Shown here: positions 53,376-61,981 of the stretch, piece after piece
Position numbering within the stretch: the stretch's first letter is position 1
Layout: every line of letters starts with the position of its first letter
Source: an uncultured Paracoccaceae bacterium
GTDB lineage: Bacteria > Pseudomonadota > Alphaproteobacteria > Rhodobacterales > Rhodobacteraceae
Direction of reading: 5' to 3'
Assembly (NCBI GenBank): GCA_938005545.1
Contig: CALKXV010000009.1
Location: 186,001 to 250,000, forward strand
DNA: 64,000 nt
Notes under the pieces: model-generated
Database searches by the model: none
Seen by the model: only the letters and a program-made list of their open reading frames with translations
Told to the model about the DNA's origin: nothing
Position numbers and translations under genes: made by a program

Positions 53376-53900
53376 TTGACCCCAACAAGCCTGAAGCGGG
53401 TTGAAAAAGGGCTCGGCATGTTGGCCGGGCTCTTTGCTATTGCGGGCGGTGTTGCGCTGCTGGTGCTCGCAATCGTTACCGGTGTGTCGGTGTTTTTCAG
53501 GTACATCCTGCGCGCGCCGATCTTCGGGATCGAAGACATAACCACAATGTCGCTGACCGTCATCGTCGCAGCGGCCATTGTCTGGGCGGCCGTGCAAAAG
53601 GGCCATGTTTCTGTGAACGTCATAACCATGGCGGCCGGTCGGTCCGTGACGCGGTTCACCGATGCTGTGGGTCGATTGGCGTCCTGTGCAATGCTGACTT
53701 TCGCCTCGTACGCGCTGTTTGTCAAAGGCAGCTGTGGTATGCCTTGCGGTGCAATGACGTCAAATCTGAGCATCATCCACAGCCCGTTTTACTACGTTCT
53801 TGGCCTTGCTATGGGTGTTTATGCTTTGTTGGTTCTCACGCATCTTCTCATCGGCTTCGCCCATTGGCGCGGCACCGACCCGAACGAGGCAACAGACTGA
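53376..53900 (+). CDS. dctQ: TRAP transporter small permease DctQ
   Basis: A 174-residue four-helix membrane protein (GVALLVLAIVTGVSVFFRYI, SLTVIVAAAIVWAAVQKGHV, and two further helices) with the small-subunit motif AVQKGHVSVNV. It starts at TTG 53376, five bases after the dctP stop. Its own stop shares a base with the dctM ATG (TGATG), so the two subunits are co-translated and form the inner-membrane complex. Confidence 0.92.
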   Translation: MTPTSLKRVEKGLGMLAGLFAIAGGVALLVLAIVTGVSVFFRYILRAPIFGIEDITTMSLTVIVAAAIVWAAVQKGHVSVNVITMAAGRSVTRFTDAVGRLASCAMLTFASYALFVKGSCGMPCGAMTSNLSIIHSPFYYVLGLAMGVYALLVLTHLLIGFAHWRGTDPNEATD

Positions 53901-55204
53901 TGGATCGCGAAACCATTGCGGCCACAGGGTTCATTGCGCTTTTTATCTTGTTGTTCATCCGTGTCCCCGTTGGGATTGCGATGATGATCGCTGGCGGACT
54001 GGGGATATACCTAATCCGTCCTCCCGCCGCGATGCCCGTTATTGCTGGCGAAATTTTCGGTGAGGCGTCAAATTACCCGCTCACAATCCTGCCTCTCTTT
54101 ATTCTGATGGGCAATTTGGCTGGCGTCTCGGGCATGAGCCGCGACCTGTATGATGCCGCGCACGGGTGGTTTGGACATCTCAAAGGCGGGCTCGCCTCTG
54201 CCACTATCGTTGGCTGCGCGGGTTTCTCGGCTTTGTCGGGATCATCGCTGGCCGCAGCGCTGACAATGGGCCGGGTCAGCCTGCCGGAAATGCAGCGCTA
54301 CAAATACGACGATGGTCTGGCAACAGGGGCTGTCGCAGCGGGCGGCACCCTTGGAATTCTAATTCCACCCTCGGCCGGATTTGTGGTCTATGCGATCCTC
54401 ACAGAAGAAAGCATCGGCAGGCTGTTCATGGCCGGTGTGCTTCCCGGCCTTCTTTTGACGCTGATGTTCATTCTGGCCATCTGGATTGTTGTCACCATCA
54501 CGCCCACAAAGGCCCCACGTGCCGCCGAACGTGAGGACATAGCCCTGCGCATGCGCAGACTTGGACGCGCCGGATGGATCATAGGCATTATTGTGATCAC
54601 CATCGGTGGCATTTACGCCGGTGTTTTTTCCGCAATCGAGGCCGCTGGCATCGGCGCAATCCTCGCATTTCTGGTCACATTAATGCGCCGCGCACTAAGC
54701 TGGGCAAACATCAAAGATGTCGTTCAGTCGACATTAAAATCCACCGGAACCGTCTTTCTCATTCTTTTCGGCGCATTCGTCTTTAAAACCTTTGTCGGCT
54801 TTACCGGTCTGCCGATCAAAATGACCGCTTGGGTCGAAATGCAGGGCTTCACCGGCCTGCAAGTTGTTATCGCGATCCTGATATTCTTCATGATACTGGG
54901 AACGTTTCTCGAAGGGTTCGCCATCTTGGTTCTGGCCGTTCCGTTGGTTCAACCCATACTCGAAACACTGGGCGTCGATATGATCTGGTTCGGCGTCCTC
55001 ATGGTCATCGTGCTTGAAATGGCGCTGATCTCGCCTCCGGTTGGTATCAACGTGTTCGTGGTCAAAGGCATCGCCCCCGACGTTCCACTTGGAACGATAT
55101 TTCGAGGCATCTGGCCATTTTGGTTTGCCATGGCAGCCGTCGTCATAATCATCGTCCTGTTTCCAAGCATTGCGCTCTTCCTGCCGAATACGATGTTTGG
55201 CTAA
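53900..55204 (+). CDS. dctM: TRAP transporter large permease DctM
   Basis: A 434-residue, roughly 12-helix DctM. Family landmarks include ILPLFILMGNLAGVSGMSRD, CAGFSALSGSSLAAALTMGR, GTLGILIPPSAGFVVYAILT and ALISPPVGINVFVVKGIAPD. ATG 53900 is chosen because it overlaps the dctQ stop. A longer frame runs through dctQ out of phase. It carries the sodium-coupled transport pathway. The next gene is 211 bases away. Confidence 0.94.
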   Translation: MDRETIAATGFIALFILLFIRVPVGIAMMIAGGLGIYLIRPPAAMPVIAGEIFGEASNYPLTILPLFILMGNLAGVSGMSRDLYDAAHGWFGHLKGGLASATIVGCAGFSALSGSSLAAALTMGRVSLPEMQRYKYDDGLATGAVAAGGTLGILIPPSAGFVVYAILTEESIGRLFMAGVLPGLLLTLMFILAIWIVVTITPTKAPRAAEREDIALRMRRLGRAGWIIGIIVITIGGIYAGVFSAIEAAGIGAILAFLVTLMRRALSWANIKDVVQSTLKSTGTVFLILFGAFVFKTFVGFTGLPIKMTAWVEMQGFTGLQVVIAILIFFMILGTFLEGFAILVLAVPLVQPILETLGVDMIWFGVLMVIVLEMALISPPVGINVFVVKGIAPDVPLGTIFRGIWPFWFAMAAVVIIIVLFPSIALFLPNTMFG

Positions 55205-55415
55205 GTGAAATGTATTCTGTAATGTGGGTCAGCGATAGGGATTGCCCCAATCCGGCATTTGGCGACCACCCGGAAGCTGCGGTGTGGGTCGCCGAAGGTG
55301 CTAAATGCGACTTGGTGAAAGCGGATTGGCGGATGATAAACCGATTTGTGTATTGACCTACCACAACACCATGAAAGTGTTGCAATAGCCAAAATTCCGA
55401 AAAGGAACTCATAGC

Positions 55416-55832
55416 ATGATTGCCTACGTCACTGTTGGTGCAGACGACATCTCGCGCGCGAAAAGGTTTTACGCCGCGTTCCTGCCAGCCCTTGGGTACG
55501 GGTTGAAAGAAGGCGTCGAAGGCCTGAGTTACGCGCTTCCTGTCGAACCGGGTCAATCTCCCGTTCTGCCGGATTTCTACGTCAAACCAACTTTCGATGG
55601 GCGCCCGGCCACAGCTGGGAACGGGACCATGATCGCATTCGAAGCCCGCAGCCAAAGCCAAGTTCGTGACCTTCACGCCGCCGCGCTTGCCGCAGGCGGT
55701 TCTGACGAAGGCCAGCCGGGATTTCGCGCGTCGTATGGACCTCACTTTTACGTCGGCTACCTTCGCGACCCTCAAGGCAACAAGATCGCGATGTTCTCCA
55801 GCAATCCAGACGAACCCGGACGCGATGGATAA
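55416..55832 (+). CDS. VOC-family (glyoxalase/dioxygenase-like) protein
   Basis: A 138-residue single VOC module pair: MIAYVTVGADDISRAKRFYA at the start and FYVGYLRDPQGNKIAMF at the end, typical of glyoxalase/bleomycin-resistance proteins, with a possible metal His/Glu set. Function cannot be deduced, since members include isomerases, dioxygenases and drug-binding proteins. AAAAGGAACTC precedes ATG 55416. It is probably monocistronic. Confidence 0.9.
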   Translation: MIAYVTVGADDISRAKRFYAAFLPALGYGLKEGVEGLSYALPVEPGQSPVLPDFYVKPTFDGRPATAGNGTMIAFEARSQSQVRDLHAAALAAGGSDEGQPGFRASYGPHFYVGYLRDPQGNKIAMFSSNPDEPGRDG

Positions 55833-56264
55833 TGCGAGTCTCAGGCCACGGCAGCGCATTGCTCGCATGACCGACCCGAAGACAATGCAGCAAAGTCTCA
55901 ATTGCAGAAAGTAACGTCGTCGCCCTTTCTTTCTCCAGTACAAATATTTCTCAAAATCAAATCAAGTGTCGCAGGCTTTTCCCACTCTTGATGGACACTA
56001 TTCGAGGCGTTGTAGAAGATCCGCAAAAAGGGGCTCAAATCAATCGTCTTGGTGCTGAACTCGGTCGAAGCTACCCGTACGCCACGCTTCACTGACACTC
56101 GGATCGTGCTTCACTCGTTACACATCATTCATTCTACCGCGCGCTCCTCTGTACAAAACGGATAAACGGCCCATCAAATCACGTACAAAATGCAACTTTT
56201 CGACCGTGCCTTAGTGTGACGTCCTGTAAACCCGTTGCGCGCACGCTGATGAAAGGATCACTTC
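55833..56264. other. intergenic region, possible gene remnant
   Basis: This 432-base gap separates the two VOC genes. An open minus-strand frame at 55898-56098 reads partly protein-like (RGVRVASTEFSTKTIDLSP, then FLRIFYNASNSVHQEWEKP), but it has no start signal or recognised family. It may be a fragment of an old repeated element. The last 50 bases carry a GAAAGGA ribosome-binding site for the next gene. No RNA gene is apparent. Confidence 0.4.
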
Positions 56265-56666
56265 ATGCCGCGCCGCCTTGCTCTCGTCTCGCTGGTCGTT
56301 CCCGATTATAACGAGGCCCTCGATTTCTTCACTGGTATTGGATTCGACTGTCTGGAAGATACCGATCTTGGTGGCGGCAAACGCTGGGTTCGTGTCGCAC
56401 CTCCAGGTGCTGAAACAGCTATTCTGTTGGCCCGTGCAAACACCAAAGACCAACAAGACGCCATCGGGGATCAAAGCGGCGGACGCGTCTGGTTGTTCCT
56501 CGAAACCGAAAATTTTGATCACGATTACAATCGGATGCGGCAATTGAACGTCACATTCGAAGAAAACCCTCGCGACGAACCCTATGGCCGTGTTGTGGTT
56601 TGGCGTGATCCATGGGGAAATCGCTGGGATCTGGTTGAATTCAAAGCGCAATCCGCCATCGAATAG
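56265..56666 (+). CDS. VOC-family protein
   Basis: A 133-residue VOC protein. It opens RLALVSLVVPDYNEALDFFT and continues with WVRVAPPGAETAILLARA and the closing VVVWRDPWGNRWDLVEF, a pattern common among uncharacterised glyoxalase-like proteins. It has no signal peptide. GAAAGGA lies eight bases before ATG 56265. It is not obviously co-transcribed with the other VOC gene, which is 432 bases upstream. The substrate is unknown. Confidence 0.9.
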   Translation: MPRRLALVSLVVPDYNEALDFFTGIGFDCLEDTDLGGGKRWVRVAPPGAETAILLARANTKDQQDAIGDQSGGRVWLFLETENFDHDYNRMRQLNVTFEENPRDEPYGRVVVWRDPWGNRWDLVEFKAQSAIE

Positions 56667-56736
56667 TCCAATCGGCGAAAAACATCCGCCACAGTTCTTT
56701 TCAATGGTCGTTGTAACGCGTTGGAAAGGATCAATT

Positions 56737-57069
56737 ATGACGTCAAACAAGATTTAAGGTTTTGTCTTTGCCGCAGCATTTGCAGCGGATTGGTAAATCA
56801 CCCGGCCGCAAAGCAATGCCGGTACATCGGATCCTGTCTATGAATTCGACTACAATGATCAAACCATGAATGGCGCTCGGGCTGAGGTCCGGGCAAATCT
56901 ACCAAAATTCTTTAAAAATCAAATGGATGAAAAAAGGATCCCGGCTCAAGGCGCCACGGTAATTGTGGCATTTGCAGTGACCGTAAACGGCTCGGATTCT
57001 GTCGAAGTGGTTTGGGCCGCACCTAAAGTCCCGCCATCCTTTAACGGTTTGCTTACTCTTCCGGCCTAG
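56737..57069 (+). pseudogene. DUF2314-family gene interrupted by two in-frame stops
   Basis: Reading from ATG 56737 (ribosome-binding site GGAAAGGA) gives MTSNKI, a TAA stop at 56755, a signal-like GFVFAAAFAADW, a second TAA at 56794, then DPVYEFDYNDQTMNGARAEV and further DUF2314-like sequence to a stop at 57069. The family's C-terminal part is missing. Only the piece from ATG 56866 could be translated today, as a 67-residue protein. The neighbouring intact gene is a paralogue. Two stops, a lost C-terminus and a still-perfect ribosome-binding site point to recent decay, unless the base calls are wrong. Confidence 0.7.
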
Positions 57070-57131
57070 ATCGCAGGAATGCCCTATTCCCGCAGCCAAA
57101 CTGCCGTAATTTAAGTGGATTTCAGTCCACG

Positions 57132-57671
57132 ATGAAACAGAAAACACCTCTTTCCTGGCGATCACATGGTCGGCGCTTTGCGTGGGCGATCCTGTCAATC
57201 AGCACCCTTTCGGCCAATGGCATCGCCGTCGCCCGCACAGGCGCACAACCCGAGCCCGACCAAACCAGCGCGCCCGAGTTCACCGAGCCACAAGTGGCCG
57301 CGCGCGTCCACTTAGATCAATTCTTTCAGTCTGTTCTGGGCGATGATGGTGTTGCGCGCATGGGGGCTGCGGTACGCGTTGCACTGCCTGCCCCCGAGGG
57401 GCGGCACATTCTGGTTTGGATCACGCCTTTTGCAGTCGATGGTGACCAATACTATGGTGCGGCCGGCGGAACAGCTGGCACCGTCAATACTTCCGAATTG
57501 ATCACCTTTGATCGCGCACAAGTGGTGGATTGGTCCTTTGTCGGCCAGGACGGGCTTATGTACGGCAACTTTGCAACCCGGTTGATCCTGCACACGGTAT
57601 TGCCTGCACAGGCCGCCGAAATTGCCGCAATCCTGTCAGACAGCCCCGCGCCGGAAGAATGGTTCCAGTAA
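57132..57671 (+). CDS. DUF2314-like exported protein
   Basis: A 179-residue protein with an N-terminal basic/hydrophobic export signal (RRFAWAILSISTLSANGIAV). The mature part matches the DUF2314 pattern: HLDQFFQSVLGDDGVARMGA, HILVWITPFAVDGDQYYG, GTVNTSELITFDRAQVVDW and GLMYGNFATRLIL. The family has no established biochemical role. It lies 62 bases after a decayed paralogue and ends 61 bases before tRNA-Gly. Confidence 0.8.
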   Translation: MKQKTPLSWRSHGRRFAWAILSISTLSANGIAVARTGAQPEPDQTSAPEFTEPQVAARVHLDQFFQSVLGDDGVARMGAAVRVALPAPEGRHILVWITPFAVDGDQYYGAAGGTAGTVNTSELITFDRAQVVDWSFVGQDGLMYGNFATRLILHTVLPAQAAEIAAILSDSPAPEEWFQ

Positions 57672-57732
57672 CCCTCATTTTTTGCTTGCAGAGACCGCGC
57701 GGAGCTTTTACCACCCCCTAACCCAAAAGGAC

Positions 57733-57807
57733 GCGGGCGTAGCTCAGGGGTAGAGCATAACCTTGCCAAGGTTAGGGTCGTGAGTTCGAATCTCATCGCC
57801 CGCTCCA
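57733..57807 (+). tRNA. tRNA-Gly (anticodon GCC)
   Basis: A complete cloverleaf of 75 bases including encoded CCA. The acceptor stem is GCGGGCG (57733-57739) with CGCCCGC (57797-57803), then T and CCA. The anticodon stem is TAACC/GGTTA around loop TTGCCAA with anticodon GCC at 57765-57767, and the T-arm contains GTTCGAATC. GCC reads GGC/GGT glycine codons. Confidence 0.97.
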
Positions 57808-58137
57808 ATGGGTCTTCTCACAGAAAATCATATCGCACTTAAACGGTTGATTTTTTGTGATATTTTTTCAAAGAGATTTTCGGAGGTGAACATACCCACT
57901 CAGGGTTCAACACCGATTTGTTGTACAGATGTTGTACAGATCGACCGTTTTCGGCGTATGGTTCGCGGGAAGCGCTTCGAATAATCGTACAACAATCGGT
58001 ACAACACATGCCTCTACCGTACCCAAGGTCGGTTTGGAGCCCAAATCGCAGGAATTCAGCAGCGTCGTCACTGTCAGCGATGGCTGTACGAAATGTTGAG
58101 CTAGGACAATTTATTTCGACAAGAGCACCGGTCTTGC
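57808..58137. other. region downstream of tRNA-Gly with no clear gene
   Basis: The 330 bases between the tRNA and the EAL-protein gene contain AT-rich DNA next to the tRNA and then paired GTTGTAC motifs (separate entry). A 56-codon frame starts at ATG 57808, directly after the tRNA CCA, but it lacks a ribosome-binding site. No integrase is present, although a position just 3' of a tRNA is a classic integration site. Confidence 0.45.
57920..58005. repeat. four GTTGTAC motifs, two direct and two inverted
   Basis: GTTGTACAGAT occurs at 57920 and 57931 on the plus strand, eleven bases apart. On the minus strand GTTGTACCGAT and GTTGTACGATT lie at 58005 and 57993, twelve bases apart. The pairs face each other across about 50 bases. 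One-turn spacing within each pair suggests a cooperatively bound protein site, such as integrase arm sites or an operator array. Confidence 0.55.
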
Positions 58138-60879
58138 TCACTTGAGAACCTGTACAGCCTGTGAGTTTGGTAAAAGTTGGTCGGCGGGCATTGGTTTGCC
58201 AAAGAAGTACCCCTGCGCCTCGGCGCAGCCTTCTTCCGCCAAGACTCGCAGTTGTTCAGCTGTTTCGACGCCCTCGCAAAGCAGACTGACGCCTAAGCCA
58301 CGGCATAGCTCGCTGGTGGAATGCAAAATTGGTCGCGCTGTCGGATCATCGCCCAATTTCATTGTGAAGGACTTGTCCAGTTTGATTTTGTCCAAGGGCA
58401 TTTTTGATAGATATTCCATCGACGAAAATCCTGTGCCAAAATCATCAAGCGCCCAGGTAAAACCGGAAAAACTTAGGTCTTGCATGGTTTCGATGATGGT
58501 TGCGGTAGACGCCAACAAGACGGTTTCCGTCAGCTCAAGACAAATGCGATTGGCGGGTAGGCCCACTTTGCGCAACACGGCATCCACGTCCCTGGAAAAA
58601 TCGCCGCGCATAATCTGAATCCCAGAGACGTTAACCGCAATCATGAGATCATCTGGTAAAGCCAATGCGTCTTTCGCCGCGCGCTCCAATGTCCATTTTC
58701 CCAACTCCACAATAAAGCCCGTGGATTCCGCGATCCCGATGAAATCGTCCGGGAAGACTTGGCCAAGCTTGGGGCTATTCCAACGTATCAGTGCTTCGGC
58801 ACCAACAAGTGCGCCGTCAGACACGCGATGTTGCGGTTGATACAAGAGGTGAAATTCCTCGTTAGCCAACGCGTCTTCCAATGCGCGCTCGATTTCACGT
58901 GCACGGCGTTGTTTTTCCCAAGCTGCATGATCATAGCACGCGATCCCGATGTCGATTTGCTTGGCCGTGCACATGGCTTCTTCGGCTTGTTCGAGCGCGG
59001 TTTCCGCTGTCAAGTCGCTGGCATCTTCAATCACAGTATATCCACAGCGTACACCCACATGCGCGTTTGCCTGAGGTAGCCGATAGGGCTGTGCAATATC
59101 GCCCAAGATCGCCTCGGCCATTTGATTTGCCTCCGGGCTTTCGACCGTGCTTTCCGCATAAAAGGCAAAGCTTGTTCCACCTAACCTTGCGACAGCTGAT
59201 AGTTGGAATGGCGATACATCGAGACGCGCAACAACTTCTTTCAAAAGCGCATCACCAACGTCACGGCCAAGCGTGACATTGATCGTTTTAAAACGGTGCA
59301 GGGTTAAGGCAAACACAACCGTGCTGCGGTTTTCTTCGAGTCGTAGTCCGAGGAAAGCGAGAAAGGCGCCACGTCGAAGCGCGCCTGTCCGTTCGTCATA
59401 ATTCGACAGGTAAGCAATGTCTTGCTCCTGCTCTTTCAGCTTTGTGATATCCCGCACGACCAGCGTTGTGATCTTTTGAGTGGTCGTGTCTTTGCCAAAT
59501 CTAGCTGGCAGACTTACGTCTGATTGAGTGGCCTGGTATTCAAGAAGCTTGATTTTTCCATGGCGAGAAAATTCGGCCACACACGATTGCATGCGGCTTG
59601 ATTGCGTCGATGCGGTTTGGTTCGATTTCCCAAGATTAGACAATCTTGTAGGAATGTTCAGTTCCCCATCGTCATTTAGGCCGAATATGTTTTTCGCGGA
59701 TGCACTGGAACGAATGGCGGTTCCATCATCGCCAAGAATGACAATGCCGTCTGAACTATCGTCGAACACACGCTCAAGCAAACTGAGCGTGTTGCGTGCA
59801 TTTGCATCCGCTTCTTGGATGAGCCACCGCCCAAGGTCCAAGGCTTGCGCCAGTCGCCAAAAACTGAACCCGATCAGTGTCGGATAGAGCAAGGCGCTTG
59901 GCACCTGAATGGCACTGCTGCGAAAAAGCATAAGCGCACTAAGTTCGATTGCAACCAGACCTATTCCGGGCAAAACAAGGCTCAGCCAAGGTGAACGCTG
60001 AAGGCCGATCTGCAGCAGTCCGAAAAGTCCAAGAAGGGTTAAGACAACGATTTCCGGGCGCATCATCCGTGGCGCGATACCCCGCACTAATGTTTCGGCG
60101 GCCATAGCGTGAATGAGCGGACCAGGAACAACACCGTGCACCGGAACGGCGAGCTGATCCGAGAGTTCAATGGCAGAGGCACCAACAATTACGGATCGAC
60201 CGACGAATGCATCGCGTGGGAAATTGCCTTTTAAAACGTCTATCGCAGACACGACAGGAATGCTGCTGGGTTGAATTGCAAAGTTAATTTCGAACGAGGG
60301 CTGCGCGCCGCCGAAATGACCAGCAAACAATGCACCGGCAGAGGAAATAAATGTCTCGCCAAGTTGCGCACCGAATGGATAATCGCGGACCAAGCCATCC
60401 GGGTCGGTGCCAACATTAACCAGTGCCGGCCAACTTCTTTCGCCAAAGCTTGGCAAGGGGAGATTGTAGTGAAGCGTCTCGGATTCCAGAACGCTTCCTT
60501 GTTGGGCAAAAGCGGCTAAAAACACCGCTCCTCCCGCACGCTCAAGCGCTTCCTCAAATGCGCGGTCACCTTCAAAATCGGCGGGAAATGTAAAATCGAT
60601 GTCAAACAACACATCGCCCGCACCGCCTTCTAAAAGGGTGTCTAAAACTACGGCATGGTTGGCACGTGTCCACGGCCACGCACCCACTTCAGACAAACTC
60701 TGCGCGTCAATGGCCACAAACACAAATTGACCTTGGGACGCCTTTGGCGACCAGGCCATTCTGGTGTCACCAATGCTGCGGTTCAAAAACGAAAAGACAC
60801 CAGCATATTGAGCAGCGAGGGACAAAGCGCAGATGATCGCGATGAAAATTGCTCTGTGGAAGATTTTAGTATGAGGCAC
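58138..60879 (-). CDS. CHASE2-PAS-GGDEF(degenerate)-EAL c-di-GMP phosphodiesterase
   Basis: A 913-residue membrane sensor. After an N-terminal helix comes a periplasmic CHASE2 domain (about residues 40-290, VFVAIDAQSLSEVGAWPWTR), then membrane helices (about 290-345), a PAS-like region (SLLERVFDDSSDGIVILGDD), a GGDEF domain and a C-terminal EAL domain. The GGDEF active site reads GGTSF at about 567-571, so cyclase activity is unlikely. The EAL site is intact (AEALIRW, Glu695; DDFGTGFSSMEYL). It should degrade c-di-GMP in response to a periplasmic cue. The start appears to be GTG 60879. The adjacent FecR-domain gene is a known CHASE2 companion. Confidence 0.93.
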   Translation of the reverse strand: MPHTKIFHRAIFIAIICALSLAAQYAGVFSFLNRSIGDTRMAWSPKASQGQFVFVAIDAQSLSEVGAWPWTRANHAVVLDTLLEGGAGDVLFDIDFTFPADFEGDRAFEEALERAGGAVFLAAFAQQGSVLESETLHYNLPLPSFGERSWPALVNVGTDPDGLVRDYPFGAQLGETFISSAGALFAGHFGGAQPSFEINFAIQPSSIPVVSAIDVLKGNFPRDAFVGRSVIVGASAIELSDQLAVPVHGVVPGPLIHAMAAETLVRGIAPRMMRPEIVVLTLLGLFGLLQIGLQRSPWLSLVLPGIGLVAIELSALMLFRSSAIQVPSALLYPTLIGFSFWRLAQALDLGRWLIQEADANARNTLSLLERVFDDSSDGIVILGDDGTAIRSSASAKNIFGLNDDGELNIPTRLSNLGKSNQTASTQSSRMQSCVAEFSRHGKIKLLEYQATQSDVSLPARFGKDTTTQKITTLVVRDITKLKEQEQDIAYLSNYDERTGALRRGAFLAFLGLRLEENRSTVVFALTLHRFKTINVTLGRDVGDALLKEVVARLDVSPFQLSAVARLGGTSFAFYAESTVESPEANQMAEAILGDIAQPYRLPQANAHVGVRCGYTVIEDASDLTAETALEQAEEAMCTAKQIDIGIACYDHAAWEKQRRAREIERALEDALANEEFHLLYQPQHRVSDGALVGAEALIRWNSPKLGQVFPDDFIGIAESTGFIVELGKWTLERAAKDALALPDDLMIAVNVSGIQIMRGDFSRDVDAVLRKVGLPANRICLELTETVLLASTATIIETMQDLSFSGFTWALDDFGTGFSSMEYLSKMPLDKIKLDKSFTMKLGDDPTARPILHSTSELCRGLGVSLLCEGVETAEQLRVLAEEGCAEAQGYFFGKPMPADQLLPNSQAVQVLK

Positions 60880-60939
60880 GATACCGGCCTGCGTTGGGAA
60901 TTACCGGTCGCACTTAGTCATACCTAGGTTACAGGGGAA

Positions 60940-61701
60940 TTAATTCCCGTTACCGTTGCCACCAGCGTTCCCGTTACCGTTGCCACCTGCGTTCCCGTTA
61001 CCGTTGCCGCCCGCGTTGCTGTTACCGTTGCCACCCGCATTGCCATTGCCATTGCCGCCCGCATTGCTGTTGCCATTGCCAATGCCGCCCGCGTTGTTGT
61101 TCGATTTGATCGCCGCTAATTCGAGTCCGACCAACCCCGTAGAGGTCAGGCTCGTTTCCTCAGCCTCGGATATTGAAACTCCGGAACCAATCTGCCCGGC
61201 GGCCGCTTTCTTGCCCCTTGGCACATCGACAGTTTCGTCGCCGCTGGACACTTCGACCAACCCACGATCAACGCGCACATCCGACTTGGATTTGGAAACG
61301 GAGACTTCAAACACAGTCCCTTTTACAACGGCCGCCAAATGGGGCGTTACAACGCTTGTATGTTGAGTCCGACGCTTCTTAACAGCCAACAAAATCGACC
61401 CTGTTCTTTGTGTGACCCGCGTCTTTTGGCCCTTTGGTAAAGACACTGAAATAGCCGCAAGCGTGTTCGCGCGGTACAAAATCCGCTCCGCTCCCTTGGA
61501 GAGAAGGACGCGCGCGCGCGGGCCTGTCCTTATCCAATGGGCATTCGGAACGACTGTGCCGTTCGATACAGCACGCCACGATTTCCCATCTTCGGAAATT
61601 GTGACATCGGTCGTTGTGCGTTCAACGATCCAGTTCGCCGCGATCGCGGCGTTGGCAAACAGGGCAAAAATCAGGGAAAGCACAAACATTGATCCGCGCA
61701 T
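60940..61701 (-). CDS. secreted FecR-domain protein with C-terminal Gly/Asn octapeptide repeats
   Basis: A 253-residue protein with a signal peptide (MRGSMFVLSLIFALFANAAI). The FecR-type beta-rich domain covers about residues 25-160: GTVVPNAHWIRTGPRARVLL, TGSILLAVKKR, VVTPHLAAVVKGTVFEVSV. The last 50 residues (204-253) are tandem AGGNGNGN units. FecR domains of this kind are periplasmic or surface and often lie beside CHASE2 proteins. A perfect palindrome, GGGAATTAATTCCC (60935-60948), spans the stop codon. ATG 61701 follows GAGGTG. Function unknown, with signalling or matrix attachment likely. Confidence 0.9.
   Translation of the reverse strand: MRGSMFVLSLIFALFANAAIAANWIVERTTTDVTISEDGKSWRAVSNGTVVPNAHWIRTGPRARVLLSKGAERILYRANTLAAISVSLPKGQKTRVTQRTGSILLAVKKRRTQHTSVVTPHLAAVVKGTVFEVSVSKSKSDVRVDRGLVEVSSGDETVDVPRGKKAAAGQIGSGVSISEAEETSLTSTGLVGLELAAIKSNNNAGGIGNGNSNAGGNGNGNAGGNGNSNAGGNGNGNAGGNGNGNAGGNGNGN
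60943..61092 (-). repeat. in-frame 24-base repeats encoding AGGNGNGN
   Basis: The 3' end of the FecR-domain gene contains one longer first unit (AGGIGNGNSN) and five 24-base units encoding AGGNGNGN or AGGNGNSN. They are closely similar in DNA sequence with scattered third-base differences. The array runs right up to the stop codon, so slippage could change the protein's tail length without shifting the frame. Confidence 0.9.
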
Positions 61702-61758
61702 AGGAACACCTCACACTCATTACTACGTCAGAGTGTTTACTTAAATTCCCTAAACAAA

Positions 61759-61950
61759 TCATGAAGACATCACGGTTTTCGCGGTGTTCAGGGCGATCGC
61801 AGCATCCAGCATTTCCGAACAGGACTCGGATTTCGCTTTGCGGATTGCGCGCGCAATGGCTTCTTCGGATTGTGGCATGGAGTGTTCTAAACAGAATTGC
61901 TCAAGGTCTTCGAGAACTGAGACGATCCACTCGGTTGAATATCTTGTCAT
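61759..61950 (-). CDS. small hypothetical protein (63 aa)
   Basis: A 63-residue predicted cytoplasmic, mostly helical protein (TEWIVSVLEDLEQFCLEHSM, then SEEAIARAIRKAKSE). ATG 61950 has an ideal ribosome-binding site, GGAGGAA, six bases upstream. No family is recognised. It lies between the coiled-coil gene and the FecR gene on the same strand, behind a hairpin that may attenuate transcription. Its compact helical pattern suggests a regulatory or adaptor peptide, but nothing proves this. Confidence 0.75.
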   Translation of the reverse strand: MTRYSTEWIVSVLEDLEQFCLEHSMPQSEEAIARAIRKAKSESCSEMLDAAIALNTAKTVMSS

Positions 61951-61981
61951 TCTAGGTTCCTCCACAATTTTTTAATTCGTT

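Noticed and set aside
55261-55293. GGCGACC / GGTCGCC inverted repeat after dctM
   Set aside because: The 19-base loop and lack of a U-run make it a weak terminator candidate, and it could be chance in GC-rich DNA.
55149-55943. 264-codon minus-strand frame across the VOC gene and gap
   Set aside because: It runs antisense to a clear VOC gene and its translation is unlike any protein.
57839-58145. 100-codon minus and 75-codon plus frames after tRNA-Gly
   Set aside because: Neither resembles an integrase or any other family, and both lack ribosome-binding sites.
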